Assembly: GCA_019745775.1 (NCBI GenBank)
Contig: JAIESR010000017.1
Span: 17,330 to 81,329, forward strand
Reading direction: 5' to 3'
DNA from: Xanthobacteraceae bacterium
Lineage (GTDB): Bacteria; Pseudomonadota; Alphaproteobacteria; Rhizobiales; Xanthobacteraceae
Length of the DNA: 64,000 nucleotides
In this document: one piece after another, positions 1 through 7,048 of the stretch
How the letters are laid out: every line of letters begins with the position of its first letter
Position numbering within the stretch: position 1 is the stretch's first letter
Made by a program: the position numbers and the translations under genes
Notes under the pieces: generated by a model
Database searches by the model: none
Told to the model about the DNA's origin: nothing
What the model saw: the letters and a program-made list of their open reading frames with translations, nothing else

Positions 1-1061
1 CCCTTGTAGAGCGTGAGACGCACCTCGCCCTCGACATGGTCCTGGCTCTTGTCGATCAGCGCCTGCAGCATGTCTCGTTCGGGCGAAAACCAGAAGCCGT
101 TGTAGATCAGCTCGGCGTAGCGCGGCATGATCTCGTCCTTGAGATGCGCGGCGCCGCGGTCGAGCGTGATCGATTCGATCGCGCGATGCGCCGCCAGCAG
201 GATCGTGCCGCCGGGCGTCTCGTAGACGCCGCGCGATTTCATGCCGACGAAGCGGTTCTCCACCAGGTCGAGCCGGCCGATGCCGTTGGCCCTGCCAAGC
301 TCGTTCAGCCGGGCAAGCAGCGCCGCCGGCGACATCGCCTTGCCGTCGAGCGATACGGCGTCGCCCTTCTTGAAGCCGACGCGCACCTCGGTCGGCTTGT
401 CGGGCGCGTCCATCGGCGAGAGCGTGCGCATATAGACGATCGACGGCGGGGTCTGCGCGGGGTCCTCCAGCACCTTGCCCTCGGAGGACGAGTGCAGCAG
501 GTTGGCGTCGACCGAGAACGGCGCCTCGCCTTCCTTGTCCTTGGCGATCGGAATCTGGTTCGCCCGCGCGAACTCGAGCAGGTCGTCGCGCCCCTTGAAC
601 GTCCACTCCCGCCACGGCGCCACGATCTTGATCGACGGATTGAGCGCGTAATAGCCGAGCTCGAAGCGCACCTGGTCGTTGCCTTTTCCCGTGGCCCCGT
701 GACACACGGCATCGGCGCCGACTTGTGCCGCGATCTCGATCTGCTTCTTGGCGATCAGCGGCCGCGCGATCGAGGTGCCAAGCAGATAGAGCCCCTCGTA
801 TTGCGCGTTGGCGCGGAACATCGGGAACACGTAGTCGCGCACGAACTCCTCGCGCAGGTCCTCGATGAAGATGTTCTCCGGCTTGATGCCGAGCATCAGC
901 GCCTTCTCCCGCGCCGGCCCGAGCTCCTCGCCCTGGCCGAGATCGGCGGTGAAGGTGACGACCTCGCAGCCATAGGTGGTCTGGAGCCACTTCAGGATGA
1001 TCGAGGTGTCGAGCCCGCCGGAATAGGCGAGGACGATTTTTTTGATGTCGGCCTTGGCCAT
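1..1061 (-). CDS. argG: Argininosuccinate synthase, 3' end outside window
   Basis: Joins citrulline and aspartate with ATP to make argininosuccinate in cytosolic arginine biosynthesis. The reverse-strand reading frame opens at an ATG at 1059-1061 and starts [20 protein letters not shown], which contains the PP-loop ATP-pyrophosphatase motif SGGLDTS. Further family signatures follow, including [19 protein letters not shown] and a C-terminal [20 protein letters not shown] region. About 353 codons are visible of a family that usually has about 400-445, so the last part lies beyond position 1. The gene is divergent from the higB toxin gene across 113 bp. No frameshift is visible. Confidence 0.95.
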   Translation of the reverse strand, partial: MAKADIKKIVLAYSGGLDTSIILKWLQTTYGCEVVTFTADLGQGEELGPAREKALMLGIKPENIFIEDLREEFVRDYVFPMFRANAQYEGLYLLGTSIARPLIAKKQIEIAAQVGADAVCHGATGKGNDQVRFELGYYALNPSIKIVAPWREWTFKGRDDLLEFARANQIPIAKDKEGEAPFSVDANLLHSSSEGKVLEDPAQTPPSIVYMRTLSPMDAPDKPTEVRVGFKKGDAVSLDGKAMSPAALLARLNELGRANGIGRLDLVENRFVGMKSRGVYETPGGTILLAAHRAIESITLDRGAAHLKDEIMPRYAELIYNGFWFSPERDMLQALIDKSQDHVEGEVRLTLYK

Positions 1062-1140
1062 GGAGGGAACGCCTGCTGCACATTGGAAATTGTGAAACGC
1101 GCGGACAATAAGCACTGCCATTGATTGTTTGCAACTTGCG

Positions 1141-1171
1141 TTGACAATACGCGTTACGTATCACATATTAC
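1141..1171 (+). promoter_or_regulatory. Candidate sigma-70 promoter of the higB operon
   Basis: TTGACA at 1141-1146 is a perfect -35 box. AT-rich hexamers follow: CATATT at 1164-1169 (17-bp spacer) or TATTAC at 1166-1171 (19-bp spacer). The pentamer TTACG occurs twice (1154 and 1168), and TACGTA is palindromic, so this is also a plausible HigA operator. The predicted transcription start would fall at or after the higB ATG at 1175. The assignment is from consensus only. Confidence 0.5.
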
Positions 1172-1174
1172 GCC

Positions 1175-1456
1175 ATGATCCGGAGCTTCGCCGACCGGGC
1201 AACCGAGCGATTTTTTCGCGACGGCTCATGCCCGGCGCGATGGCGGGCGTTTGAGGTGGTCGCGGCACGCAAGCTCGACATGGTCGACGCCGCAGTTCGC
1301 CTGGAGGACCTGCGGTCTCCACCAGGCAATCAGCTCGAAGCGCTCAAAGGCGATCGGCGCGGCCAGTACAGCATCCGGATCAATCGGCAATGGCGGGTTT
1401 GCTTCCGCTGGACGCCGGACGGCCCCGAGGGCGTAGAGATCGTGGACTATCATTGA
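1175..1456 (+). CDS. higB: HigB-type (RelE/ParE superfamily) toxin
   Basis: Predicted ribosome-dependent mRNA interferase of a type II toxin-antitoxin pair. The 93-residue protein begins MIRSFADRATERFF and carries the HigB-family segments LRSPPGNQLEAL and YSIRINRQWRVCF, followed by an acidic VEIVDYH end, all typical of the compact RelE fold. Toxin precedes antitoxin, the usual higBA order. The antitoxin starts 11 bp downstream. No in-frame start exists upstream before a stop at 1142, and no Shine-Dalgarno precedes the ATG, so translation may be leaderless. Expected to be autorepressed by the HigA-HigB complex. Confidence 0.9.
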   Translation: MIRSFADRATERFFRDGSCPARWRAFEVVAARKLDMVDAAVRLEDLRSPPGNQLEALKGDRRGQYSIRINRQWRVCFRWTPDGPEGVEIVDYH

Positions 1457-1467
1457 AGGAGGCGAAC

Positions 1468-1752
1468 ATGGCGCGTGTGCGCACCCATCCGGGCGAAGTG
1501 CTTCGCGAGGAATATCTGATCCCGCTCGGCCTTTCGGCGCGTGCGATTGCGAAGGACTTGGGCGTGCCTGCAAACCGCATCACCGAGATCATGCGCGGCG
1601 AGCGCGACGTGACTGCCGACACAGCAATCCGTCTCGCACGCTACTTTCGAACCGATCCGCGGTTCTGGCTCAATCTGCAGGCCGCGCACGATCTCTCAAA
1701 AGCGCAAAAAAAGAATGACTATTCGAAGGTCGGTCCGCGAACGGCAGCGTGA
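1468..1752 (+). CDS. higA: HigA-type HTH antitoxin
   Basis: A 94-residue XRE-family DNA-binding protein predicted to neutralise HigB and repress the operon. It starts MARVRTHPGEVLREEYL, the hallmark N-terminus of HigA, and a helix-turn-helix spans about residues 21-60 (LSARAIAKDLGVPANRITEI). A conserved tail RFWLNLQAAHDL follows. A good Shine-Dalgarno (AAGGAGG) precedes the ATG. Its stop TGA overlaps the ATG of the next gene (ATGA at 1751-1755 region), indicating translational coupling to the HNH nuclease gene. Confidence 0.92.
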   Translation: MARVRTHPGEVLREEYLIPLGLSARAIAKDLGVPANRITEIMRGERDVTADTAIRLARYFRTDPRFWLNLQAAHDLSKAQKKNDYSKVGPRTAA

Positions 1753-2675
1753 TGGTCAGCCTCTATATCGGCAATACGGACAACGACTGGTTTGACTTCT
1801 TGGCCGCGGAGCCCGAGTTGTCAGAAGTCAATTTTTGGCAGCCAAGTTATAAGGCATTCCATCGTATTCAAGCGGGCGAACTGTTTGCATTCAGGCTCAA
1901 GAGCCCACGCAACAAGATTGGCGGATTCGGCGTCTTAAGCAGCGCCACAATCCTACCTCTTAAGATGGCGTGGGAAACCTTCGGGCGATCAAACGGCGTT
2001 GCGTCCTACGACGCGCTGCGCAAATCCATCGCACAATACAGAAAAGACTCCGTAGTCGGGCCTTCGACCAACATTGGTTGTCGGATTCTTGTCCAGCCCG
2101 TCTTCCTACCTCCACATGCTTGGCTCGACCTTCCTCCGTCGTGGACGCAAAATATCGTCGAGGGCAAAGGATTTTCTACAGATAATCAAGAGGGACTAGA
2201 CCTCTGGAACCAGCTGCAAGATGCCGCGCAGGGCCATTTGATTAGCAATGTTGGAGGACTTTCCGAACCGGCTGCACGTTATGGAACGCCGACGCTGATC
2301 GCGCCGCGCCTTGGGCAAGGAGCGTTTCGTATCGCTGTTACTGAAGCGTATGGACGACAATGCGCCATTTCGGACGGAAAAGTTTTGCCCGCACTAGACG
2401 CCGCCCATATTCGTCCTTACGGCGAAGGCGGCTTGCATACCAAATCAAATGGCATCCTATTGAGGAAGGACATTCATTGCGTCTTCGATGCGGGGTATGC
2501 AACTATCGATTCCGATTACCGGTTCGTGGTGAGCAACAAAGTCAAAGAGGTATTCAACAATGGAGAGGAGTATGGCCGTTTGCATGGCAAGGTCCTACGC
2601 CTTCCAACCCGAACTTCAGACCGTCCAGACGTAGAATTGCTTCGGTGGCACAACGAGCACAGATTTCTTGGTTAG
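1752..2675 (+). CDS. HNH endonuclease, putative restriction endonuclease (COG3440-like)
   Basis: A 307-residue protein. The C-terminal half holds an HNH nuclease core: His219 (AAHIRPY), Asn233 (SNGILL) and His242 (DIHCVFD). The N-terminal half (about 1-165) is distinct. It contains TDNDWFDFL, VNFWQPS and FAFRLKSPRNKIGGFG, resembling predicted restriction endonucleases whose N-terminal region may be a PUA/EVE-like reader of modified bases (inference from pattern, not tested). The start overlaps the higA stop by one base, and a GTG at 1749 would also be in frame. Base composition is visibly more AT-rich than the flanking genes, suggesting horizontal acquisition. The stop lies one base from the convergent GNAT gene stop. 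Probably a defence nuclease; the specificity is unknown. Confidence 0.82.
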   Translation: MVSLYIGNTDNDWFDFLAAEPELSEVNFWQPSYKAFHRIQAGELFAFRLKSPRNKIGGFGVLSSATILPLKMAWETFGRSNGVASYDALRKSIAQYRKDSVVGPSTNIGCRILVQPVFLPPHAWLDLPPSWTQNIVEGKGFSTDNQEGLDLWNQLQDAAQGHLISNVGGLSEPAARYGTPTLIAPRLGQGAFRIAVTEAYGRQCAISDGKVLPALDAAHIRPYGEGGLHTKSNGILLRKDIHCVFDAGYATIDSDYRFVVSNKVKEVFNNGEEYGRLHGKVLRLPTRTSDRPDVELLRWHNEHRFLG

Positions 2676-2676
2676 C

Positions 2677-3183
2677 TCAAACCCCCTTCCCCATCAGCAG
2701 CAGATCCACCGGCTCCTCACCCACCATGACCGCGCCGCGGCGGCGGCCCTCGTGCACGAAGCCGTGGCTCTCGTAGAGGACGATGGCGGGCCCGTTGGTC
2801 GCGAACACTTCGAGCTCGAGCTTGCGGTAGCCGTGCTTCTTGGCGTGGGCATACAGCGGCCGCAGCAGACGCGTGCCGACACCGCGGCCGCGCGCCGCGC
2901 GCGCGACGCTCATGCCGAACGAGCCGACATGATGCTGCTGCGGACGCGCGTGGCCGGAGAAGTCGAGCATGCCGAGGATCGCGCCCTTCTCGACCGCGAC
3001 GAACAGCGCGCTGCGCGCGTCGTCCGCGTGTCGCGCGATCATCCTGGCGACCTGCTCGACCGTCGGCGGCGCGTCGCGCGCGAACAGCACCGGCAGCCGC
3101 TCGGCGACGATCGCCGCGATGTAGGCGGCGAGCGCGTCGGCGTCGGACGGTAGCGCGGTGCGGACGGTCAATGACGGGGGCAT
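2677..3183 (-). CDS. GNAT-family N-acetyltransferase
   Basis: A 168-residue protein predicted to transfer acetyl from acetyl-CoA to an unknown amine. The acetyl-CoA loop reads ARAARGRGVGTRLL (motif A, R/Q-x-x-G-x-G/A), followed by KLELEVFATNGPAIVLYESHGF (motif B, given here as its key parts LEVFATN and YESHGF). I chose the ATG at 3181-3183 (MPPSLTVRT). The frame stays open upstream for 54 more codons, but that stretch is the translated 13-bp minisatellite and looks non-coding. A second ATG (MGHYAG) lies 36 bp upstream. The gene ends tail to tail with the HNH gene. The substrate cannot be inferred. Confidence 0.85.
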   Translation of the reverse strand: MPPSLTVRTALPSDADALAAYIAAIVAERLPVLFARDAPPTVEQVARMIARHADDARSALFVAVEKGAILGMLDFSGHARPQQHHVGSFGMSVARAARGRGVGTRLLRPLYAHAKKHGYRKLELEVFATNGPAIVLYESHGFVHEGRRRGAVMVGEEPVDLLLMGKGV

Positions 3184-3220
3184 GACACGGACCTCGGATG
3201 CGCCGGCATAGTGGCCCATT

Positions 3221-3324
3221 TCCTGGCCGGATGTCTTGGTCGGATGTCTCGGCGGGATGTCTTGGCGGCATGTCTTGGCGGCATGTCTTGGCGGCATGTC
3301 TTGGCGGCATGTCTTGGCGGGATC
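3221..3324. repeat. 13-bp minisatellite, eight tandem copies
   Basis: Eight head-to-tail 13-bp units occur with consensus TCTTGGCGGCATG. Units 4-7 (3260-3311) are identical, and units 1-3 and 8 diverge at one to three positions. Because 13 is not a multiple of three, the array cycles through reading frames and is unlikely to be selected as protein. It lies 38-141 bp upstream of the chosen GNAT start, so copy-number change could alter expression of that gene. Not CRISPR: there are no spacers. Confidence 0.9.
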
Positions 3325-3350
3325 GACGTTGGTGTCGCCGCGCACGCGGT

Positions 3351-3486
3351 GTGTTCCCCTCCCCCTTGTGGGGAGGGGTTAGGGGTGGGGGTGATTCGAT
3401 CGCGCAGTCATCGCCACGCACCACCCCCCTCCCCAACCCTCCCCCACAAGGGGGGAGGGGGCGCACCGAGTTCCTGGCACGCGTTG
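3351..3486. repeat. G-rich dispersed palindromic repeat, copy 1
   Basis: Two imperfect inverted arms (about 3354-3392 and 3421-3460) flank a 28-bp centre. The left arm on the plus strand contains four runs of four or five G (3370-3391), a strong G-quadruplex pattern. The right arm gives the same on the minus strand. The element ends with a shared tail GCGCACCGAGTT then GGCACGCGTT. The same arm and tail recur at 5808-5976. Intergenic; nothing coding is seen in it. Confidence 0.85.
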
Positions 3487-3503
3487 TCATCCACCTGAAA
3501 CGC

Positions 3504-3653
3504 TCACCGGCCGAAAGTCCTGCGCATCAGCGCGTCGTGCTCCCTGCGCTGCTTCTCCAGCCGGTCGTTCAGCTCCTTGCGCTCCCGCTCGAACTTCGCG
3601 CGCGCTTCCGCCGCTTCCTTCCGCTTCTGAAACGCGATCGGCGCTTCAGTCAC
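3504..3653 (-). CDS. Small charged hypothetical protein (49 aa)
   Basis: A short frame starts at a GTG (3651-3653) that overlaps the tctC stop (GTGACTGA), as in translational coupling. The predicted product begins VTEAPIAFQKRKEAAEA and is very rich in Arg, Lys and Glu in heptad-like spacing (RERKELNDRLEKQRREHD), consistent with a single coiled coil. It ends MRRTFGR. I recognise no family. It could be chance coding in GC-rich DNA; the overlap with the upstream stop and the coiled-coil pattern are the only support. Confidence 0.35.
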   Translation of the reverse strand: MTEAPIAFQKRKEAAEARAKFERERKELNDRLEKQRREHDALMRRTFGR

Positions 3654-4665
3654 CGCGCGCCTTCTTCACTTCGGCGGCCGTCTCCGGCGGCACCGCCAGC
3701 GTGTCCATCACGATCTGCTCCAGCGCAGCGCCGTCGAGCGGCAGGCCGAGATCGATGTTGCGCTCGCGCGTGAACGCGACGAGCTCGGGATCGTTCATGG
3801 TGTCCATGAAGGCCTTGCGCAGCGCCGCGACGCGCTCGGCCGGGATGCCCGGCGTCGCGAAGATCGAGCGGCCCATGGCGTTGCCGGCGGCGAACACCTT
3901 CAACGCCGCCGTCGCCCTGGCATCGAGCCCGAGCTCGGCCATCATCGGCACGTCGGGCAGATCGGGCGCGCGCTCGAGCGCGTATTGCAGGATCACCTTG
4001 GCCTGTTTGTCGCGCAGCCATTGCGCATTATCGACCTTCATAGACGCCCACGCCTTGGTGCCGCCCTCGACCTCGCCGCGCTGCACGGCGAGTTCCGTCT
4101 CGGACACGCCGCGGAAGCCCGAGACGACGCGGAATTTGGTGCCCGCGAGCATGTTGAGCGCCTTGAGGTAGAACACGGTCGGCGAGGCGGCGCCGGAGCC
4201 GCCCATGATGGTCTCGCGCGTGCGCGCGTCGGCGATCGATTGCGTCTTCGAGGTGTGCCACACATAGGTGACCTCGACCACCGGCGCGGCGCGGCCGATA
4301 TAGTTGTACTTGCCGGCATCGTATTGCACGCCCTCGGTGCGCAGCAGCTGCTCGATCGCGATCGATTGCGGCGTGGTCGCGAGCACGGTCCCGTCGCGCG
4401 GTGCGACGTTGTACAGCCAGTTCGCCATCCGCAGATGCCCGGCGCCCGGCATGTTGCGCACGATCACGGCGGGCTGGCCCGGGATGTGCCTGCCGAGATA
4501 GCGCGCGACCAGCCGGCCGTAGAGATCATAGCCGCCGCCCGGCAGCGTGCCGACCACGAGTTCGACGGTGCGGCCTTTGTAGAAGGCTTCTACGGCGGAC
4601 TGCGCATGCGCGGGCGCGGCAACCGATACCGCCGCGCCGGCCACCAGCATCACGCGCGCCAGCAT
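3646..4665 (-). CDS. TctC/Bug-family solute-binding protein
   Basis: Periplasmic binding protein of the tripartite tricarboxylate transporter family, 339 residues. A cleavable signal peptide is visible (MLARVMLVAGAAVSVAAPAHAQ). Family motifs follow: GRTVELVVGTLPGGGYDLYGRL, then a ligand-loop region MPGAGHLRMANWLYN and APRDGTVLATT. The ATG at 4663-4665 was chosen because it opens the signal peptide; the frame is open further upstream but non-coding in character. It is divergent from the dehydrogenase E1 alpha gene across about 110 bp, suggesting it captures a carboxylate handled by that pathway. No TctA/TctB membrane genes lie nearby. Confidence 0.88.
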   Translation of the reverse strand: MLARVMLVAGAAVSVAAPAHAQSAVEAFYKGRTVELVVGTLPGGGYDLYGRLVARYLGRHIPGQPAVIVRNMPGAGHLRMANWLYNVAPRDGTVLATTPQSIAIEQLLRTEGVQYDAGKYNYIGRAAPVVEVTYVWHTSKTQSIADARTRETIMGGSGAASPTVFYLKALNMLAGTKFRVVSGFRGVSETELAVQRGEVEGGTKAWASMKVDNAQWLRDKQAKVILQYALERAPDLPDVPMMAELGLDARATAALKVFAAGNAMGRSIFATPGIPAERVAALRKAFMDTMNDPELVAFTRERNIDLGLPLDGAALEQIVMDTLAVPPETAAEVKKARGD

Positions 4666-4776
4666 GGGCGTTCTCCCCGAGCGAATTCTTGTCGTGTCCA
4701 TTATACGCGGCGCTACGCGCTGGACAAATGCGCGGCGATGTGCCGGATTCCGTTTCCAAGAAACGGGGAGACGGGG

Positions 4777-5766
4777 ATGGGGCAATCGCCGCGTGACACG
4801 CTCGCGCGCATGCTGCTGATGCGGCGCTTCGAGGAGATGGTGATCACGCTGGCGCGCGCGCACAAGCTCGGGCGGCAGCATCTCGCGATCGGCAACGAGG
4901 CGACAGGCGCGGCGGCGCTGATGCAGCTTGCGCCCGGCGACCTGATCTATACCACGCACCGCAACCACGGCCACATGATCGCGCGCGGCGTCGATCCCGG
5001 CAAAGCGCTCGCCGAGATCCTCGGGCGCGCCGGCGGGCTGTGCGGCGGCAAGGGCGGCACCTGGCACATGACCGACCCTTCGTTGGGCTTCCAGTCGACC
5101 TCGGCGATGGTCGGCGGTTCGATCGGGCTCTCGGTCGGCGGCGGCTTCGCGCTCAAGCACAAGAAGACGGGGAACGTCGCTGTGGCCCTGTTCGGCGACG
5201 GCGCGCTCGACGAGGGCATCGCCTACGAGGCGCTCAACATCGCCTCGCTCTATGCGCTGCCGGTGCTGTTCCTATGCGAGAACAATTCGAAGGAAGGCGA
5301 GGCGCAGACCTCGCGGCTGGCGACCAAGGAGCTCGTTGCCGTGCCCAAGGCCCTGAAAATTCCTTGCACGAGGGTGGACGGCGGCGATCCCGAGGCGGTG
5401 GCGCTCGCGGTCGAGACCGCGCTCGCCCATGTGCGGCTCGGCGCCGGGCCCTACTTCCTGGAGGCACAACTGGTGCGCTGGCCGGGCTCGCACCAGATCG
5501 TGCACGAGTTCACCACCGGCGTGACCGACGTCGCCGCCGCCTGGGACGACGCCAAGGCGTCGAACGAGCATGCCGCGTGGCACCGTACCGATCCGATATT
5601 GAGGACGGCGCGCACGCTCATTGCACGTGGAATCCTCACACGTGACGACGTCACCGCGCTCGACAACGAGGCCGCCGTGATCATCGCCAAGGCCCGCGCC
5701 TTCGCCGAGGCGAGCCCCTACCCCAAACCCGAAGCCGCGCTGACCGGCGCGTTCGTCCCTGCTTAG
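4777..5766 (+). CDS. Thiamine-diphosphate dehydrogenase E1 component, alpha subunit
   Basis: A 329-residue E1 alpha subunit of the pyruvate/acetoin/branched-chain 2-oxoacid dehydrogenase type. It decarboxylates a 2-oxoacid or cleaves acetoin with ThDP. The ThDP motif runs from GDGALDEG to CENN, about 27 residues apart as expected. YTTHRNHGHMIARG and GGKGGTWHM are family signatures. The ATG at 4777 follows the purine-rich GGGGAGACGGGG. The beta subunit gene follows 246 bp later, separated by a G-rich repeat. No lipoyl E2 or E3 is found in the window, so the complex would have to borrow them or be an acetoin-type or decarboxylase-like variant. Substrate unknown. Confidence 0.88.
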   Translation: MGQSPRDTLARMLLMRRFEEMVITLARAHKLGRQHLAIGNEATGAAALMQLAPGDLIYTTHRNHGHMIARGVDPGKALAEILGRAGGLCGGKGGTWHMTDPSLGFQSTSAMVGGSIGLSVGGGFALKHKKTGNVAVALFGDGALDEGIAYEALNIASLYALPVLFLCENNSKEGEAQTSRLATKELVAVPKALKIPCTRVDGGDPEAVALAVETALAHVRLGAGPYFLEAQLVRWPGSHQIVHEFTTGVTDVAAAWDDAKASNEHAAWHRTDPILRTARTLIARGILTRDDVTALDNEAAVIIAKARAFAEASPYPKPEAALTGAFVPA

Positions 5767-5807
5767 GACGTTGAAGATGAGCGACGCTGGAGCAACAAGC
5801 TCGGTCT

Positions 5808-5976
5808 GTTCCCCTCCCCCTTGTGGGGAGGGGTTAGGGGTGGGGGTGATGCGGGGGACACTTCTTGCTCAAACAACCACCCCCCTCGCCAACCCTGCCC
5901 CAACAAAAGGGCGTTCACGCCCGTCTTCGACGGGCTACGGGGGGAGGGAGCGCACCGAGTTTGCGGCACGCGTTCT
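5808..5976. repeat. G-rich dispersed palindromic repeat, copy 2 (with inserted hairpin)
   Basis: This copy shares with copy 1 the left arm, including four G runs at 5825-5846, and the tail GCGCACCGAGTT...GGCACGCGTT. The right arm is interrupted by about 35 bp containing the hairpin CCCGTCTTCGACGGG. The same hairpin module is present in the related element at 12863-12916. It sits between the E1 alpha and E1 beta genes and could affect the ratio of the two subunits. Confidence 0.85.
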
Positions 5977-6012
5977 TACCAATCTCACACAGACATTCGT
6001 CGGTTAGCACCC

Positions 6013-6996
6013 ATGCCGCAGAAGAGTTTTGCCGTCGCTATGATCGATGCGCTCGCGCATTCGCTCAAGACCGATCCCAACGTTGTCGTCATCGGCGCGC
6101 ATTCGTTCCTCTCCGACCGCGGCCTCAAGCCGGAGGATGAGCGCGCGCTGTGGGACGCCTTCCCCGACCGCCTGATCGACCCGCCCACCTCCGAAGGCGT
6201 GTGCACGTCGCTGGTGACGGGCGCGGCGATGGCCGGGATGCGGCCGTTCCTCAACTACGGCACCGCGACTTTCGCCTACGAGGCGTTCAACCAGATCATG
6301 AGTGAGGCGGCGAACGTCCATTCGATGTCGGGCGGACAGCTGCGCGCGCCGCTCACGCTGCACATGTATGCCGGCATCCGCGGCGGCGGCGCCGGGCAGC
6401 ACTCGTCGAGCCCGCAGGCGATGTACGCCAACGCCGCGGGGCTCGAACTGGTGCTGCCCGCCTGCCCCGCCGACGCGCAGGGGCTCTTGCGCTCCGCGAT
6501 CAAGAGCGACAACCCGACCGTGGTCATCACCCACACCAGGCTGCTGTCGATGACGGGAGATGTCCCGGACGGCGACCACACCGTGCCGTTCGGCAAGGCG
6601 CGTATTGCGCGCGAGGGTCGTGACGTGACCATCGTCGCGACGTCGCTGATGGTACGCGAGGCCGAGAAAGCCGCCGAGACGCTGGCGAAGGACGGCATCG
6701 AGGCCGAGGTGGTCGATCCGCGCACCATCGTGCCGCTCGACGTCGAGACGATCTGCGCGTCGGTGCGCAAGACCGGCCGGCTGGTCACCGTCGACGAGGG
6801 CAATGCGCTTTGCAGCATCGGATCGGAGATTTCCGCGCAGGTCGCGGAGCATGCCTTCGACGCGCTCAAGGCGCCGATCGTGCGCGTGGCGCGGCCACCG
6901 GTGCCGATCGCGTTCTCGCCGCCGCTCGAAGCCCACGTCACCCCGAACGCCGACAAGATCGTCGCCGCGGCGCGCAAGGCGGCGCAGCCGCGCTGA
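6013..6996 (+). CDS. Thiamine-diphosphate dehydrogenase E1 component, beta subunit
   Basis: A 327-residue transketolase-like E1 beta subunit, partner of the preceding alpha subunit in a heterotetramer. It has the pyrimidine-binding domain (PPTSEGVCTSLVTGAAMAGM region, FLNYGTATFAYEAFNQI) and a C-terminal domain (VVDPRTIVPLDVETI, RLVTVDEGN, RVARPPVPIAFSPPLE). The ATG at 6013 (MPQKSFAVAMIDAL) was preferred. The frame is open back to 5821, but that extension translates the repeat element. An alpha/beta hydrolase starts 52 bp downstream, apparently in the same transcript. Confidence 0.9.
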   Translation: MPQKSFAVAMIDALAHSLKTDPNVVVIGAHSFLSDRGLKPEDERALWDAFPDRLIDPPTSEGVCTSLVTGAAMAGMRPFLNYGTATFAYEAFNQIMSEAANVHSMSGGQLRAPLTLHMYAGIRGGGAGQHSSSPQAMYANAAGLELVLPACPADAQGLLRSAIKSDNPTVVITHTRLLSMTGDVPDGDHTVPFGKARIAREGRDVTIVATSLMVREAEKAAETLAKDGIEAEVVDPRTIVPLDVETICASVRKTGRLVTVDEGNALCSIGSEISAQVAEHAFDALKAPIVRVARPPVPIAFSPPLEAHVTPNADKIVAAARKAAQPR

Positions 6997-7048
6997 CGCC
7001 GCTTCGCCGGACGCGGCGGAGGCGCTACAATGTGCGCGGAGAAATGCC

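Noticed and set aside
36..1124. Long forward frame opposite argG
   Set aside because: Antisense to a clear argG gene; its sequence is Arg/Asp/Val-rich shadow coding with no motif.
3221..3324. CRISPR-like array
   Set aside because: Units are directly adjacent 13-mers without spacers, and no cas genes are present.
2717..3490. Long reverse frame over the minisatellite and G-rich repeat
   Set aside because: It lies in a different frame from the GNAT protein, is made of translated repeats, and has no family pattern. High G+C explains the lack of stops.
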